Part shown: piece by piece, positions 25,971 to 35,685 of the stretch
Position numbering within the stretch: position 1 is the first letter of the stretch
How the letters are laid out: each line of letters begins with the position of its first letter
The notes under the pieces: model-generated
Databases searched by the model: none
Seen by the model: the letters and a program-made list of their open reading frames with translations, nothing else
What the model was told of the DNA's origin: nothing
Assembly: GCF_023715725.1 (NCBI RefSeq)
Contig: NZ_JAMBOT010000001.1
Coordinates: 124,001-188,000 of the forward strand
DNA length: 64,000 nt
From: Paenibacillus pasadenensis
GTDB taxonomy: Bacteria > Bacillota > Bacilli > Paenibacillales > Paenibacillaceae
Reading direction: 5' to 3'
Program-made: the position numbers and the translations under genes

Positions 25971-28900
25971 TTACACCCGCGAATCAGGTATAACCACCGT
26001 TACTTTTGTGCCGAATCCCGGCTCGCTTTCCAGTTCCAATAAGACTCCGTATTCGAATTTCAACCGTTTGTTAATATTCAGCAGCCCGACTCCTTGCAGC
26101 GTATTGTTTTCATCTCGCGCAAACAGCTTCTCCAATTGCTCTCGTGGAATCCCGACGCCATCGTCGGCGACAACAAATCGCCAATTCCCATCCGACTTCT
26201 CCGCCGTCAACGTCACCGTTCCGCCCTCGATACGATTGCCGATGCCGTGACGAATCGCATTTTCCACTAGCGGCTGTAAAAGCAGCGGCGGCATGCGCAA
26301 GCTATAAGCAGCCTCATCGATCGTAAATTCAAAGCGAATGCGGTCTCTAAACCGCGCCCGTTCAATTTCCACATACGTTCGAATGAGGCTGAATTCTTCC
26401 GCAAACTCGATCCGTTCATCCGCATTGCTGAATCGAAAGCTGCCGCGCAAATAATCGGCAAGATCAATGATCATTTTCCGCGCGCGCTCCACATCCGTAT
26501 AACTTGACGCCACAATGCTATTCAGCACGTTATAAATAAAATGCGGCTTGATTTGCGATTGTAAAAACGCCACCTCCAGATGAACCGCCCGGCCGAGTGA
26601 TTCCTTCATCGCAAGCAGGCTGCCGATTCTTGCCTTCAGCTCCTCCAAATCAAACGGCTTCGGCAAGTAGTCGTTTGCCCCCGCCTGGAATGCCGCCACC
26701 TTATCCTGCGGCTGATAGGCCGCCGTCACCATCAGGACGGGCAGCTCCAGCAGCGAGTACCGTTTGCGTATCTCCTGGCACACTTCGTAGCCGGACAAAC
26801 CCGGCATCATTAAATCAAGAATAACAAGATCGATTCTGGCGTTCCGATCGATCTGCTCCAGCGCCTCGTACCCGTTTTTGACCGCAATCACGCGATAATC
26901 CAGCACTTGAAGCGAATCCAGCAAAACCTTCAAATTCACATACTGATCGTCGACGATCAGTATCGTATGTTTGCCGCTCGGATTAACTAAATACGGTGTT
27001 GTAAACGAATATCCGTTTTGAATCGAAATAATCTGCGGGGTTGAATAAGTCTGGAGCTGCGAAGCCGGTCTCTGCTCGTCGGCCAGTGGAAGAGTGAACG
27101 TAAACGCGCTCCCGACTCCAGGAGAGGATTCGACCGAAAGCACACCATTTTGCAGCTCGACCAGCTGTTTTGCTATCGGCAGTCCTAACCCGAAGCCGCG
27201 ATGCTGCGTTTCATCCAGCGATTTGAACGGTTCAAAAATAAAGGGAATATCTTGGGGCTCGATGCCTGATCCCGTATCCTGCACCTTAATCTCAAGCATG
27301 CCTCCCTGCTCCCTGCCGGTAATGACAATCCTTCCGTTTTCCGTATGCTTAATTGCATTGTCCAGCAAATTTCCGATTACCTGGCTCAAACGAATTTCAT
27401 CTGCGTATGCGGCAGGCAGCTGCGCAGGAACATCGTTTATCAGCTGGACATCCGTGCACAAATAGGAATAGAAGCGCACTTGCATCTCCGCGACGGAACG
27501 AACATCAATCGGCGTCGGAACAATTCTCAGTTCGCCTTGTTTTAACTTAGATAAATCCAAAATGTCGTAAACGAGCTGCGATAGCTTTCTCGTAATGTCG
27601 ATCATTAACTGAAGCTTTTCCCGTTGCTCGGCAGTTGGCGGTTGCGCAGCATCGTCAAGCATCGAGCGGGAAATATTCATTACGCCGTGCAGCGGCGTTT
27701 TGAATTCATGCGAGGTTCGAGCCAAAAAATCATCCTTTTGTTTGTCCGCTTGCAGCAATTGCCCGGACAGCTCCTCGATTTTTCGAAAAGCGTTCGAGAA
27801 CCGGAGCGACATGAGCAGAGCCAGCATCAATAGAACAAGAAAAGGCTCAACTGGGGGAACCGTGTAGATCGGCACGCCGAAATAAACGTTCATGTTCTGT
27901 TTCAGGATCAGCGCATTCAAAGCCATTGCCGTCACGGCCAAATACCGGCTGCCTGCCACTTTATGAAGGGCTGTATACACGAACACATACGTTGCGTATA
28001 GCAGCGCGACAGTAACGTACAACGATGTCAACTGACGAAACAGCCCTGTGGACAGCTGAGAAGCAAAGCCTATATTCAGTACAGCTAGTATGATTCCTGA
28101 AGCCAGCCCGCCTTGAGTAAACCATCTATAACCGTACGGCCGGAAAGCGGTATACACGTAAAGAAAAAATCCAAGGCCCACCCCGACTGTCGAAATCATC
28201 TGAATGCGGAAGTAAAGCCAGAACGGCAGTGGTCCGACCGCATCGAATAACACTCTTTCTCCGCTAATGCTCGTAAACACAGCGATACATATGCAAACAA
28301 AGCCAAATACCGCGAGCGAGAAATCATTTCTGCGTTGGGAAAATAATCCGATAAAATATAATCCCATAATAAAAAAAGCAGTGAACGCGATCCAATCATG
28401 AGCCGTCGCCTGATCTCGCAGCCCGCCGATCTGTTCGGCTGTGCCTAATAGAAGAGATTCGGTAATTCCGCTGCCTACACGAAATTCATAGTTGGCTACC
28501 TGCACCAAGATTTCATTCCAACCCGGCTGCAGAGTGAAGTAGCTGGCATATGGTTTGTTTAACGCTTTGTAATGCTGCTTCTCGGCTGGTTCCCCGCTTG
28601 AGCCAACGATTTTGCCATTAACGATGACTTTATTGGAAATAAGAATGGACGCTGTTTTTAAGCCATATACCGCATCCGCATCATCGATCCGGATCCGCAA
28701 TCGATAAGTCGCCATGCCAAGCGTTTCCATCTGATTTTTCCATAATCCCGGGACTTGGATAAGCCGAGGCTTTAGTTCCTCCGGATCGGCAGAAGAAAAA
28801 TCCGTCTCGCCGGTGAACATTCGATTCGGATAAAACTCCCACTGCCCATCAAGGCGAACAGCCCCTTTCTCCTCGATCCTCCACGACGTTAAATCCAAGA

Positions 28901-29018
28901 CTCCATTCACTGCTGCAGGCATAGGCTTTTTGAATGTAGAGGAGTAAGTCAATAACAACATGTAGGTTCCAATTAACAGCGCTGCAGTAATGAGCGCCGC
29001 CGCAACTTTTTTCCTCAT
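25971..29018 (-). CDS. Hybrid sensor with two histidine kinase modules and a receiver
   Basis: 1015 residues in the following order. An N-terminal membrane helix; an extracytoplasmic jelly-roll 7TMR-DISM-type domain (about 60-190); seven membrane helices (about 205-400). HisKA with the phospho-acceptor in SHEFKTPLHG near residue 437 and its HATPase (DNAIKHTENG, DTGSGIEP). A receiver domain (ILIVDDQ near 682, LVILDLMMPG near 732, LPKPF). Finally a LytS-type kinase module with QIKPHFIYNVLNSI near 825 and a second HATPase (LVENAIRHGIGNRIEGG, DDGVGI, GVGLLNINKRL). The start codon overlaps the stop of the response-regulator gene by 4 nt, so they are co-translated. The sensed ligand is unknown. Confidence 0.9.
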   Translation of the reverse strand: MRKKVAAALITAALLIGTYMLLLTYSSTFKKPMPAAVNGVLDLTSWRIEEKGAVRLDGQWEFYPNRMFTGETDFSSADPEELKPRLIQVPGLWKNQMETLGMATYRLRIRIDDADAVYGLKTASILISNKVIVNGKIVGSSGEPAEKQHYKALNKPYASYFTLQPGWNEILVQVANYEFRVGSGITESLLLGTAEQIGGLRDQATAHDWIAFTAFFIMGLYFIGLFSQRRNDFSLAVFGFVCICIAVFTSISGERVLFDAVGPLPFWLYFRIQMISTVGVGLGFFLYVYTAFRPYGYRWFTQGGLASGIILAVLNIGFASQLSTGLFRQLTSLYVTVALLYATYVFVYTALHKVAGSRYLAVTAMALNALILKQNMNVYFGVPIYTVPPVEPFLVLLMLALLMSLRFSNAFRKIEELSGQLLQADKQKDDFLARTSHEFKTPLHGVMNISRSMLDDAAQPPTAEQREKLQLMIDITRKLSQLVYDILDLSKLKQGELRIVPTPIDVRSVAEMQVRFYSYLCTDVQLINDVPAQLPAAYADEIRLSQVIGNLLDNAIKHTENGRIVITGREQGGMLEIKVQDTGSGIEPQDIPFIFEPFKSLDETQHRGFGLGLPIAKQLVELQNGVLSVESSPGVGSAFTFTLPLADEQRPASQLQTYSTPQIISIQNGYSFTTPYLVNPSGKHTILIVDDQYVNLKVLLDSLQVLDYRVIAVKNGYEALEQIDRNARIDLVILDLMMPGLSGYEVCQEIRKRYSLLELPVLMVTAAYQPQDKVAAFQAGANDYLPKPFDLEELKARIGSLLAMKESLGRAVHLEVAFLQSQIKPHFIYNVLNSIVASSYTDVERARKMIIDLADYLRGSFRFSNADERIEFAEEFSLIRTYVEIERARFRDRIRFEFTIDEAAYSLRMPPLLLQPLVENAIRHGIGNRIEGGTVTLTAEKSDGNWRFVVADDGVGIPREQLEKLFARDENNTLQGVGLLNINKRLKFEYGVLLELESEPGFGTKVTVVIPDSRV

Positions 29019-30172
29019 TGGGTCTGCCGCTCCGACTTATTCTTTGTATGCTGGATTAACCTTAAAGTCTCTTCCTCCAGCTCGGTTCCTAATTGCATTC
29101 GTACCGCTTGCTCCAATTGCAGGCAGACGTCATACGCTTCCTTTCGATTGCCTGCATTCAGATGCAGCTTGATTAACTCGCGTCCGTCGTTCTCGGAATC
29201 AGGGGAAAGCAGTAATACTTTTTGCAGGCTATCCGCCGCAAGCGTCAGCTTGCCCTGACTCTGGAAAAACGCATACCAATTGCGAAGCAGACGCATATAC
29301 AATGCCTTGATCTCCAGCTGTTTGGCGATGGCCCAACCGAAATCGCAAGCTTCCATATATTCGCCTTTATACAGCCGGTTCATTTTGTTGTAAGACCCTT
29401 CATTCATCTCTTCTTCTGACCCTGGCTCGTTAAGCAACCGCTCAAATTGAATGATATCAACTATGTCGCCGTCCAGCTCCGCACCGAACCCTTGATCGGC
29501 TTTCGTAATCCGGATGGGGATATGGTGCTCCGCTAAGCTTTTTCTTAAATAAGACAGGCATGTATATAGATAAGTTTTGGCTTTATTCAGATCATAACCT
29601 GGCCATATCGCCTCAAGAATCGCTGCGGTGCTCACGGTCTTCCCTGCATGATGGATTAAAAACGCGCATAATTCCTTTTCTTTTTTTGTTTTCCATGCGA
29701 GTCCTCTGCTCGTATCACCCGGTAATGCTAGAAGAAAACCTCCCATACATTGGACGGTAAGGGCAATGGTTGTTCTCTGGCCTGCCTGCGGTTGAATGAC
29801 GGACTGTGCGGGCAAGGATTGTTGAATGCGCGTTACCGCGCTATGCAATCTGTCTATCGTAAACGGCTTCAATAAATAATCGGTTGATTGAATTTCAAAC
29901 GCTTCAACCGCGTATTCGGCATAAGCGGTTGTAAACACAATGGGTAGTTGCGGGAGCATGTTTCGAATCTTGCGGGCAGCTTCCGTGCCTTTCATGCCCG
30001 GCATCTGATTATCTAAAAACACAGCGTCTACAGGGGAATGGTTTAATGCTTCAATCGCCTGAACCGGATTCATATATCTTCCTACTACCTGAACATTTCC
30101 CATTTTCCCGAGCAAAATTTCCAATAAATCCAGTGCATCTTCTTCATCGTCAATGAGCATGACACGAATCAT
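29015..30172 (-). CDS. Response regulator with SARP-like winged helix and BTAD domain
   Basis: 385 residues. A receiver domain at 1-120 has the acidic pair DDEE, phospho-Asp in VFLDNQMPG near residue 54 and the Lys in YLLKPF. A winged-helix DNA-binding region around 145-235 (KEKELCAFLIHHAGKTVSTAAILEAIWP) is followed by a C-terminal bacterial transcriptional activator domain with TPR-like helices. This receiver-SARP layout is common in Paenibacillus and relatives. Its stop overlaps the start of the hybrid kinase gene, so the two form one unit. Confidence 0.88.
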   Translation of the reverse strand: MIRVMLIDDEEDALDLLEILLGKMGNVQVVGRYMNPVQAIEALNHSPVDAVFLDNQMPGMKGTEAARKIRNMLPQLPIVFTTAYAEYAVEAFEIQSTDYLLKPFTIDRLHSAVTRIQQSLPAQSVIQPQAGQRTTIALTVQCMGGFLLALPGDTSRGLAWKTKKEKELCAFLIHHAGKTVSTAAILEAIWPGYDLNKAKTYLYTCLSYLRKSLAEHHIPIRITKADQGFGAELDGDIVDIIQFERLLNEPGSEEEMNEGSYNKMNRLYKGEYMEACDFGWAIAKQLEIKALYMRLLRNWYAFFQSQGKLTLAADSLQKVLLLSPDSENDGRELIKLHLNAGNRKEAYDVCLQLEQAVRMQLGTELEEETLRLIQHTKNKSERQTQ

Positions 30173-30287
30173 GAGTTCTTATCTCCTTTTAAGCTTTGGC
30201 AAGTATTAACTATAGGTCTGATTGGTAGAAAAGGAAAGGATTTGTCGGTTTAATTGTGATTTGCCGCGCTCCATCTGTTAAAATACA

Positions 30288-30314
30288 AAAGACACACCAT
30301 AATGGCGTGTCTTT
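30288..30314 (-). terminator. Terminator upstream of the two-component operon
   Basis: AAAGACAC-CCAT and ATGG-GTGTCTTT form a stem followed leftward by TTTTGTATTTT. It ends the transcript of the gene stopping at 30339. Confidence 0.8.
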
Positions 30315-30338
30315 GCATTAAGACAACTATTCTAATCG

Positions 30339-31310
30339 TTATTTAAATGCAGTCTTCTTTCCCGAATACCAATCCAATACCCGCATAGCCCGTAACGTGT
30401 TCCACCGGCTCGGCTGGCTCTCTGCTTCGCCCAGCTCTACCGGCATCACCCCAGGGTGCTGATGCTCAAGCGGATACCGGCCATCGCTGTCGCATTTAGA
30501 CTGAAGCAACTCAATGGCTTCCGACATTCGCTCGTCCGGCATGGCTCTGGCTCTCCGCATATAATCAAGTGCTCGCAAAACGTCATAGTGCCACCAAGTC
30601 GGAAATGAAAGGCGTTTCCACTCCGGATTTACGATCTCTCCCGTTGTCCGCCGCCGTAGCAGACGGCGCTCCAGCAAATATTCCTCTCCGCGCAGGCGAG
30701 CCTCCCTCACCTGATGATGAAGGGCTCCCCCGGCAAACTCGTATTCTAATAGAGCTTCCAGCACACAGATGGTCGTATTAAACGAGGAACGCATCGAGCC
30801 ATTGGCAGCTTCGCAGTTCCAGCCTCCGTCAGGCTGCTGCTCCCCTAGCAAGAGTCCCACAATTCGCTCCACATCTTGACCGAAATAGGCGCCGCTCGAC
30901 GCCACCTGCCCGTTAATGCAAGGCTCAACCTCCCCTGCAAAAAAAGGAGTGCCGATAAAATCCCAGCCCTTCCATGTACCGTCCCAATCCCAGCCCCGCC
31001 AGTTTACACCTTCACGGACAAGCTTTAACGCATGCTTCGCCTCTTCACTCGCAGGATCCAGCCCCAATTCCCGCAGCAGAGTAAGAACATGCATCGTGGA
31101 ATTCCATTCTTCATTCCAAGCCGATCCGGCCCAGGACCCATCGGGCCCCTGCAAGGAAAGCAGCTGCTCGCCAAAGCCTTCGGTTGCAACCCGTGCGCGC
31201 TCGGCTGCCACCTCTTCCGCAGATGCGCCCGTTAAATGCTTCATCACCTGCCAGCGAATTGAAGGGTCGGAGTCAAGCAGCCAATCTAGGACGAATTGTC
31301 TGTTCACCAT
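30339..31310 (-). CDS. Squalene-cyclase/prenyltransferase-fold alpha-toroid protein
   Basis: 323 residues with repeated QQPDGGW/GPDGSWAGS-type motifs (LSLQGPDGSWAGSAW near residue 53; LLGEQQPDGGWNCEAANG near 155), the QW-like signature of alpha/alpha-toroid proteins. It is about half the length of true squalene-hopene cyclases and lacks a visible DXDD catalytic motif, so it is unlikely to be a cyclase. GGAGGA precedes the ATG. It lies 54 nt downstream of the oligoendopeptidase gene on the same strand. Function unknown. Confidence 0.8.
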   Translation of the reverse strand: MVNRQFVLDWLLDSDPSIRWQVMKHLTGASAEEVAAERARVATEGFGEQLLSLQGPDGSWAGSAWNEEWNSTMHVLTLLRELGLDPASEEAKHALKLVREGVNWRGWDWDGTWKGWDFIGTPFFAGEVEPCINGQVASSGAYFGQDVERIVGLLLGEQQPDGGWNCEAANGSMRSSFNTTICVLEALLEYEFAGGALHHQVREARLRGEEYLLERRLLRRRTTGEIVNPEWKRLSFPTWWHYDVLRALDYMRRARAMPDERMSEAIELLQSKCDSDGRYPLEHQHPGVMPVELGEAESQPSRWNTLRAMRVLDWYSGKKTAFK

Positions 31311-31364
31311 CTGTTCGTTCCTCCTTCAACATTAGTTTGATATTTGTTCAATCTGAACGAACGA

Positions 31365-33155
31365 TCATCTTCCATCTTCAGTAATTCCCAAAAATTGGTC
31401 AATATCCGCTGTAACCAGCTTAACGGCATTCTCCCAAAATTCCACCTTTTGCAGATCGACTCCCAAGTGTTTGGCCGCTAGCTGCTCTACCGTCATACTG
31501 GCTGATTCGCGTAATAAGTTTGCATAAGTATGTTCAAATTCCCGGCCTGCCTCCATCGATTGTGCATAAATTCCAGTACTGAAAAGAAATCCGAACGTGT
31601 AAGGGAAATTAAAAAACGAATGCCTTGTGATATATAAATGAAACTTTGAAGCCCAAAAATAAGGATTGTATACTTCATACACATCGCCATAGGCCGCTTT
31701 TTGCGCCTCGACCATTAATTCACTTAAACGCTGCGGGCTTAAAGGCCCGGCGACTCGTTCCGCATATAAGCTCTTTTCAAATAAATAACAGGTATACACA
31801 TTAAAAAAATACTCTGCGCTCATCTTGATTTTAGCGTCCAGTAAAGCGATCTGCTCGTCTCTACTCATTTCCTGCTGGATTAAACCGTTCATCACAAGCG
31901 ATTCGGACAGTATGGACGCAGTCTCAGCCAAATTCAACCCGTATTTCTGGGCCAGCGGCGGCATTTCATTGATTAAACTTTGGTGATAGGCATGGCCCAA
32001 TTCATGGGCTAAAGTCGCGACGTTATGAGCTGTTCCATAATAGGCTTTAAAAATTCGGGATTGTTTAATTAGCGGATATCCGGCATGGAATCCCACTGGC
32101 GACTTGTTGGGGCGGTCTTCGGTTTCGACCCACTTTTCGTCAAACGCCTTAACCGCAAACTCGGCCATTAACGGTGAAAACCCGCGAAATCGCTCCAAAA
32201 TAAAGTTTACTCCATCGGTGAAAGGAAGAACGGACGAAGAGCTGCCGACAGATGTATGAACATCAAACCAGCTCATTTTATCTAAGCCCAGCAGCTCCGC
32301 TTTGCGCTTAAAGTAACGAGAGAAATTCTCTCTGCTCCTTGTTACGGCTGCCCACATGGCCTCTAAAGTCGGTTGAGACATCCGGTTCAGTCCAAGCGAT
32401 TCCTGCAATACGGAGTTCCATCCCCGATGTTTGTACATTTTCAAGCGAAATCCGGTCATATTGTTTAAAATATTCGCAAAAACCTCTTCCTCACCGCGGA
32501 AAGCTTCCGTATAACGGATAAAGGCCTGCTCTCGTTCCTGGCGATCCGGGCTGGAAAATACTCTGTCCAATCTCTCCACTGAATAAAGCTCCACTTTCCC
32601 GTCCTGCTCAAAAGGAATTTGCATCCGCCGAATTAAGGTTGTGTATAAAGACATCCAGGAATGGTACCCTTCCACAGCCAAATCATCGATCAGCTCTTCC
32701 TGTGCCGATGACAGCTTGTCTAAAACTTGCTGCCTCATTTCATTTAATGAAAATAAAATGGGTTGAATCTCATCTTTGGAAGTAAGCTCCTGCCATTGCT
32801 GCTGAGGAATCTCAGCTAGTTTTTCCGCGAACTTGAAGAGTAATATTTGAAGGTCCGCTTCATTTTGCTTCGATCGTCCGTGCAGAGCTTTCGCCTTTTG
32901 ATCGGTCACATCCTGAGCGGTCAAGCAGTAGGTATACGAAGCGGCCTGTTTAGTTCGAAGCATCAGGTTCTGCAGGTCACTCAAAAGATCCATGTAAACG
33001 GAATGTTGTGCCGACGGGCTGACGAACTCCCGAAGCCTTTTTTTCGCTTCAGCCATATCCTCTTCCAACTCCTGAATAAATCTCGAGAATGCTTCCGATT
33101 CACTCCCGCCTGGAAATATAGAATCCAAATTCCACGTTTCGGATAACCTCAACAA
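31365..33155 (-). CDS. M3-family oligoendopeptidase F-like zinc metallopeptidase
   Basis: 596 residues. The zinc site is HELGHAYHQ (LAHELGHAYHQSLI near residue 383) with the downstream Glu in ASILSESLVM. The N-terminal helical part (WNLDSIFPGGSESEAFSRFIQELEEDM) and VYNPYFWASKFHLYITRHSFFNFPYTFGFLFSTGIYAQ near the C-terminus are typical of the PepF family, which degrades small peptides in the cytosol. Length fits. Convergence with other genes is absent; its promoter region faces the ABC exporter operon. Confidence 0.92.
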   Translation of the reverse strand: MLRLSETWNLDSIFPGGSESEAFSRFIQELEEDMAEAKKRLREFVSPSAQHSVYMDLLSDLQNLMLRTKQAASYTYCLTAQDVTDQKAKALHGRSKQNEADLQILLFKFAEKLAEIPQQQWQELTSKDEIQPILFSLNEMRQQVLDKLSSAQEELIDDLAVEGYHSWMSLYTTLIRRMQIPFEQDGKVELYSVERLDRVFSSPDRQEREQAFIRYTEAFRGEEEVFANILNNMTGFRLKMYKHRGWNSVLQESLGLNRMSQPTLEAMWAAVTRSRENFSRYFKRKAELLGLDKMSWFDVHTSVGSSSSVLPFTDGVNFILERFRGFSPLMAEFAVKAFDEKWVETEDRPNKSPVGFHAGYPLIKQSRIFKAYYGTAHNVATLAHELGHAYHQSLINEMPPLAQKYGLNLAETASILSESLVMNGLIQQEMSRDEQIALLDAKIKMSAEYFFNVYTCYLFEKSLYAERVAGPLSPQRLSELMVEAQKAAYGDVYEVYNPYFWASKFHLYITRHSFFNFPYTFGFLFSTGIYAQSMEAGREFEHTYANLLRESASMTVEQLAAKHLGVDLQKVEFWENAVKLVTADIDQFLGITEDGR

Positions 33156-33257
33156 AACGCCTCCTCGTTGTTCTTGAATTACCCTTTCAACTTAATCCAA
33201 TCTATTCCTGTTCCCATCTCAAAATCTTTACCCTTTTTTTATCCTTTTCAGGGTTAA

Positions 33258-33286
33258 ATCTTTATGTCTAACGCCTATCCTATAAT
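33258..33286 (+). promoter_or_regulatory. Possible promoter of the ABC exporter operon
   Basis: A perfect TATAAT lies at 33281-33286. The hexamer 17 bases upstream (ATCTTT) is a poor -35, so activity may need an activator such as the operon's own response regulator (inference). Confidence 0.35.
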
Positions 33287-33316
33287 CATCATCGAACTGG
33301 AAGGGATCGTTATGAG

Positions 33317-34234
33317 ATGCCGGAAACAATTCTTAAAGCAACAAATATTTCAAAAAAATATGGCAAGCACAACGCGCTCCACAAGGTGTCCATCGAAATT
33401 AAACGCGGGATGATTTACGGCCTCATCGGGGAAAACGGCGCGGGAAAGTCCACCTTTATGCGCACGGTCATGGGTTTAATAACCATCGACGAGGGCGAAA
33501 TAGAGCTGTTTGGCGAAACGGGAATAACCGGATTGCAGCGTGCTAGAAGAAAAATGGGGCAATCGATTGAAACACCGGCGCTTTATCCGGATCTAACGGC
33601 GCGGGAAAATTTGCGGGTACAGGCGGCAAACGGCGGTGTCAGCGAGCGCGAAATCGATAGTTTGCTTCGTCTGATGAATCTGAGCCACACAGGCAAAAAA
33701 CGCACAAAAAACTTCTCCCTTGGCATGCGGCAACGATTAGCGATCGCTTGCGCTCTAGTGACAAACCCGGAATTCTTAATTTTGGACGAGCCGACGAACG
33801 GCCTTGATCCGTCCGGCATTGTGGAAATGCGCGAAATTATCCAGCGGTTAGTGACGGAGCGCGGCATGACCGTTTTACTTTCCAGCCACCTGCTCGACGA
33901 GCTTTCCCAGGTCGCTACCCATTACGGGATTTTACACGATGGGAAACTCATTAAGGAGCTTTCGCAGGATGAGTTAACAAATGAAACCCGGCAGTACATT
34001 GAACTGGAAACATCCGAGGTTCAAACTGCTGTTGTTGTGTTGAACGAACTCGGAATTCGAGATTACGAAGTAATCAATGGAATGGAGATCAATATTTTTG
34101 AGCGTTTAGACGATGTTGCGCTCATCAATCGTTCCTTAGTTTTAGCAGGCGTGAACGTGATGCGTATTGGCGCATCCAGACAAAAACTCGAAGATTATTT
34201 TTTGCAATTAACCGAGGGGAGCCGCCATGTTTAA
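33317..34234 (+). CDS. ABC transporter ATP-binding protein, BcrA-type
   Basis: 305 residues. Walker A GENGAGKST near residue 37, Q-loop, signature FSLGMRQRLAIACALV near 135, Walker B FLILDEPTNGLDP near 150 and the switch His in LLSSHLLDEL. Sequence and neighbours place it with BcrA-type ATPases that export bacitracin, lantibiotics or related peptides. The C-terminal 80 residues are the usual accessory domain. Its stop overlaps the permease start by 8 nt. The operon order is ATPase, permease, response regulator, histidine kinase. Confidence 0.9.
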   Translation: MPETILKATNISKKYGKHNALHKVSIEIKRGMIYGLIGENGAGKSTFMRTVMGLITIDEGEIELFGETGITGLQRARRKMGQSIETPALYPDLTARENLRVQAANGGVSEREIDSLLRLMNLSHTGKKRTKNFSLGMRQRLAIACALVTNPEFLILDEPTNGLDPSGIVEMREIIQRLVTERGMTVLLSSHLLDELSQVATHYGILHDGKLIKELSQDELTNETRQYIELETSEVQTAVVVLNELGIRDYEVINGMEINIFERLDDVALINRSLVLAGVNVMRIGASRQKLEDYFLQLTEGSRHV

Positions 34235-34991
34235 TCTTCTAACAGCCGAAAAAATAAAATTGCTGCGAAGCAAAAAGGTATGGATTGTACTTGGCTTATT
34301 TGTCATCATCCCCATCTACCAAGCTCTGGAAAGCAAAAGCTCCAGTCTTAAACAGGTTCTTGAGACAGTTGTAAACGGCGCGACGGGCATTTTGATGATG
34401 GAAAAAAACGGATTTGCGATTTTGCTCATCGTCAGCGCTTTTATCAGCTTTTTTATTGGGGAAGAATTTCAAAATGGAACGATTCGTAATGTATTGTCTT
34501 TAGGCCGCAGCCGCACGCAATATTATTTGACAAAATTGGCGGTAGCCTCTCTGCTTGCTGTAGTTGGCATATTGATTATGACTGCTTTAGGCATAGTAAC
34601 CTACACAAGTTTACATGGCTTTGGCGAGGTTGCCGGAATCCATGACTATTTCAGCTATGCGTTCAAAGCGTTTGGCACGCTGCTTTTATTGATTTTGGCC
34701 AATGTATCGATCTATGTGATGATTAGTTTTCAGTCCAAAAGCAGCGCCGTCTCGCTCATCTGGAGTTTTCTTTATACGATTGCAACCGGTTTTGGCGCTG
34801 GCATTTTCCTGCAGACGGAGCATTTTAAATTTATTACCTTCTGGTTCACGGAAGCGTTCCTGTTCTATTCGGATTTTGCTAATCCGGCGGAAATTTCCCT
34901 TTATCCCAGGATGGTATTAGTCAGTCTGCTTACAATCGTGATATCATCCACTATAGGAATCCTGCTGTTCAAACGAACGGACATAAAGTAG
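34227..34991 (+). CDS. ABC transporter permease, BcrB/ABC-2 type
   Basis: 254 residues with six hydrophobic segments. The first cytosolic part (LLTAEKIKLLRSKKVWIVLGLFVI) and the EEFQNGTIRNVLSLGRSRTQYYLTKL loop after the second segment are hallmarks of ABC-2 permeases of the lantibiotic/bacitracin exporter group. GAGGGGAGCCGCC lies before the ATG inside the ATPase gene. It pairs with the upstream ATPase. Confidence 0.88.
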   Translation: MFNLLTAEKIKLLRSKKVWIVLGLFVIIPIYQALESKSSSLKQVLETVVNGATGILMMEKNGFAILLIVSAFISFFIGEEFQNGTIRNVLSLGRSRTQYYLTKLAVASLLAVVGILIMTALGIVTYTSLHGFGEVAGIHDYFSYAFKAFGTLLLLILANVSIYVMISFQSKSSAVSLIWSFLYTIATGFGAGIFLQTEHFKFITFWFTEAFLFYSDFANPAEISLYPRMVLVSLLTIVISSTIGILLFKRTDIK

Positions 34992-34995
34992 GTCG

Positions 34996-35667
34996 ATGCT
35001 TTTGACAACGATATTAATCGTCGAGGATGACAGCTCCATTCATTCGCTTCTAAAGGAAGCCCTGGAGCTGCACGGTTTTGACGTACAAAGCGCATATTCG
35101 GGAACGGAAGGCAAGCTGCTCATTGAACAGCATTCCATTGATCTGGTGCTGCTGGATTTAATGCTGCCAGGAATGGATGGCGAACAATTTCTGGGGCATA
35201 TCCGGCAGAGCTCTCCCGTACCTGTCATCGTGATTTCCGCTAAAAATGACCAGCCGACAAAACTGGAGCTGTTAACAAATGGAGCGGACGATTACCTCAC
35301 CAAACCTTTTGATGTGAAAGAGCTGCTCGCACGAATTCAAATTCAGCTGCGCCATGCAGCAAAAACATCAACAGGCAAGCTAATCCATTATTCGGATATA
35401 CGCATCAATATGGACACGCGTGAAGTGACGCTGCAGGATCAGCCGGTTCATTTGACCGGACGGGAGTTTGCGATTCTGCTGCTGTTTCTGGAAAATCCGC
35501 AAAAGGTGTTCAGCCGGTCCAACATTTATGAGAGCGTCTGGAAGGAACCCTTTATCGACAGCGATAAAACCATTAACATGCATATCAGCAATCTGCGAAA
35601 TAAGCTTAACACCGGCAGCAAGACCTATATTAAAACCATTTGGGGCGTCGGATTTAAATTTGACTAA
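34996..35667 (+). CDS. OmpR-family response regulator
   Basis: 223 residues: a receiver domain (ILIVEDDSSIHSLL; LVLLDLMLPGMDG with the phospho-Asp near 53; DYLTKPFD) and a C-terminal winged helix (LTGREFAILLLFLENPQKVFSRSNIYESVW ... KTINMHISNLRNKL). It starts 4 nt after the permease stop and probably controls this exporter operon. Confidence 0.93.
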   Translation: MLLTTILIVEDDSSIHSLLKEALELHGFDVQSAYSGTEGKLLIEQHSIDLVLLDLMLPGMDGEQFLGHIRQSSPVPVIVISAKNDQPTKLELLTNGADDYLTKPFDVKELLARIQIQLRHAAKTSTGKLIHYSDIRINMDTREVTLQDQPVHLTGREFAILLLFLENPQKVFSRSNIYESVWKEPFIDSDKTINMHISNLRNKLNTGSKTYIKTIWGVGFKFD

Positions 35668-35685
35668 CGAAGGAGCGTGAACGTG

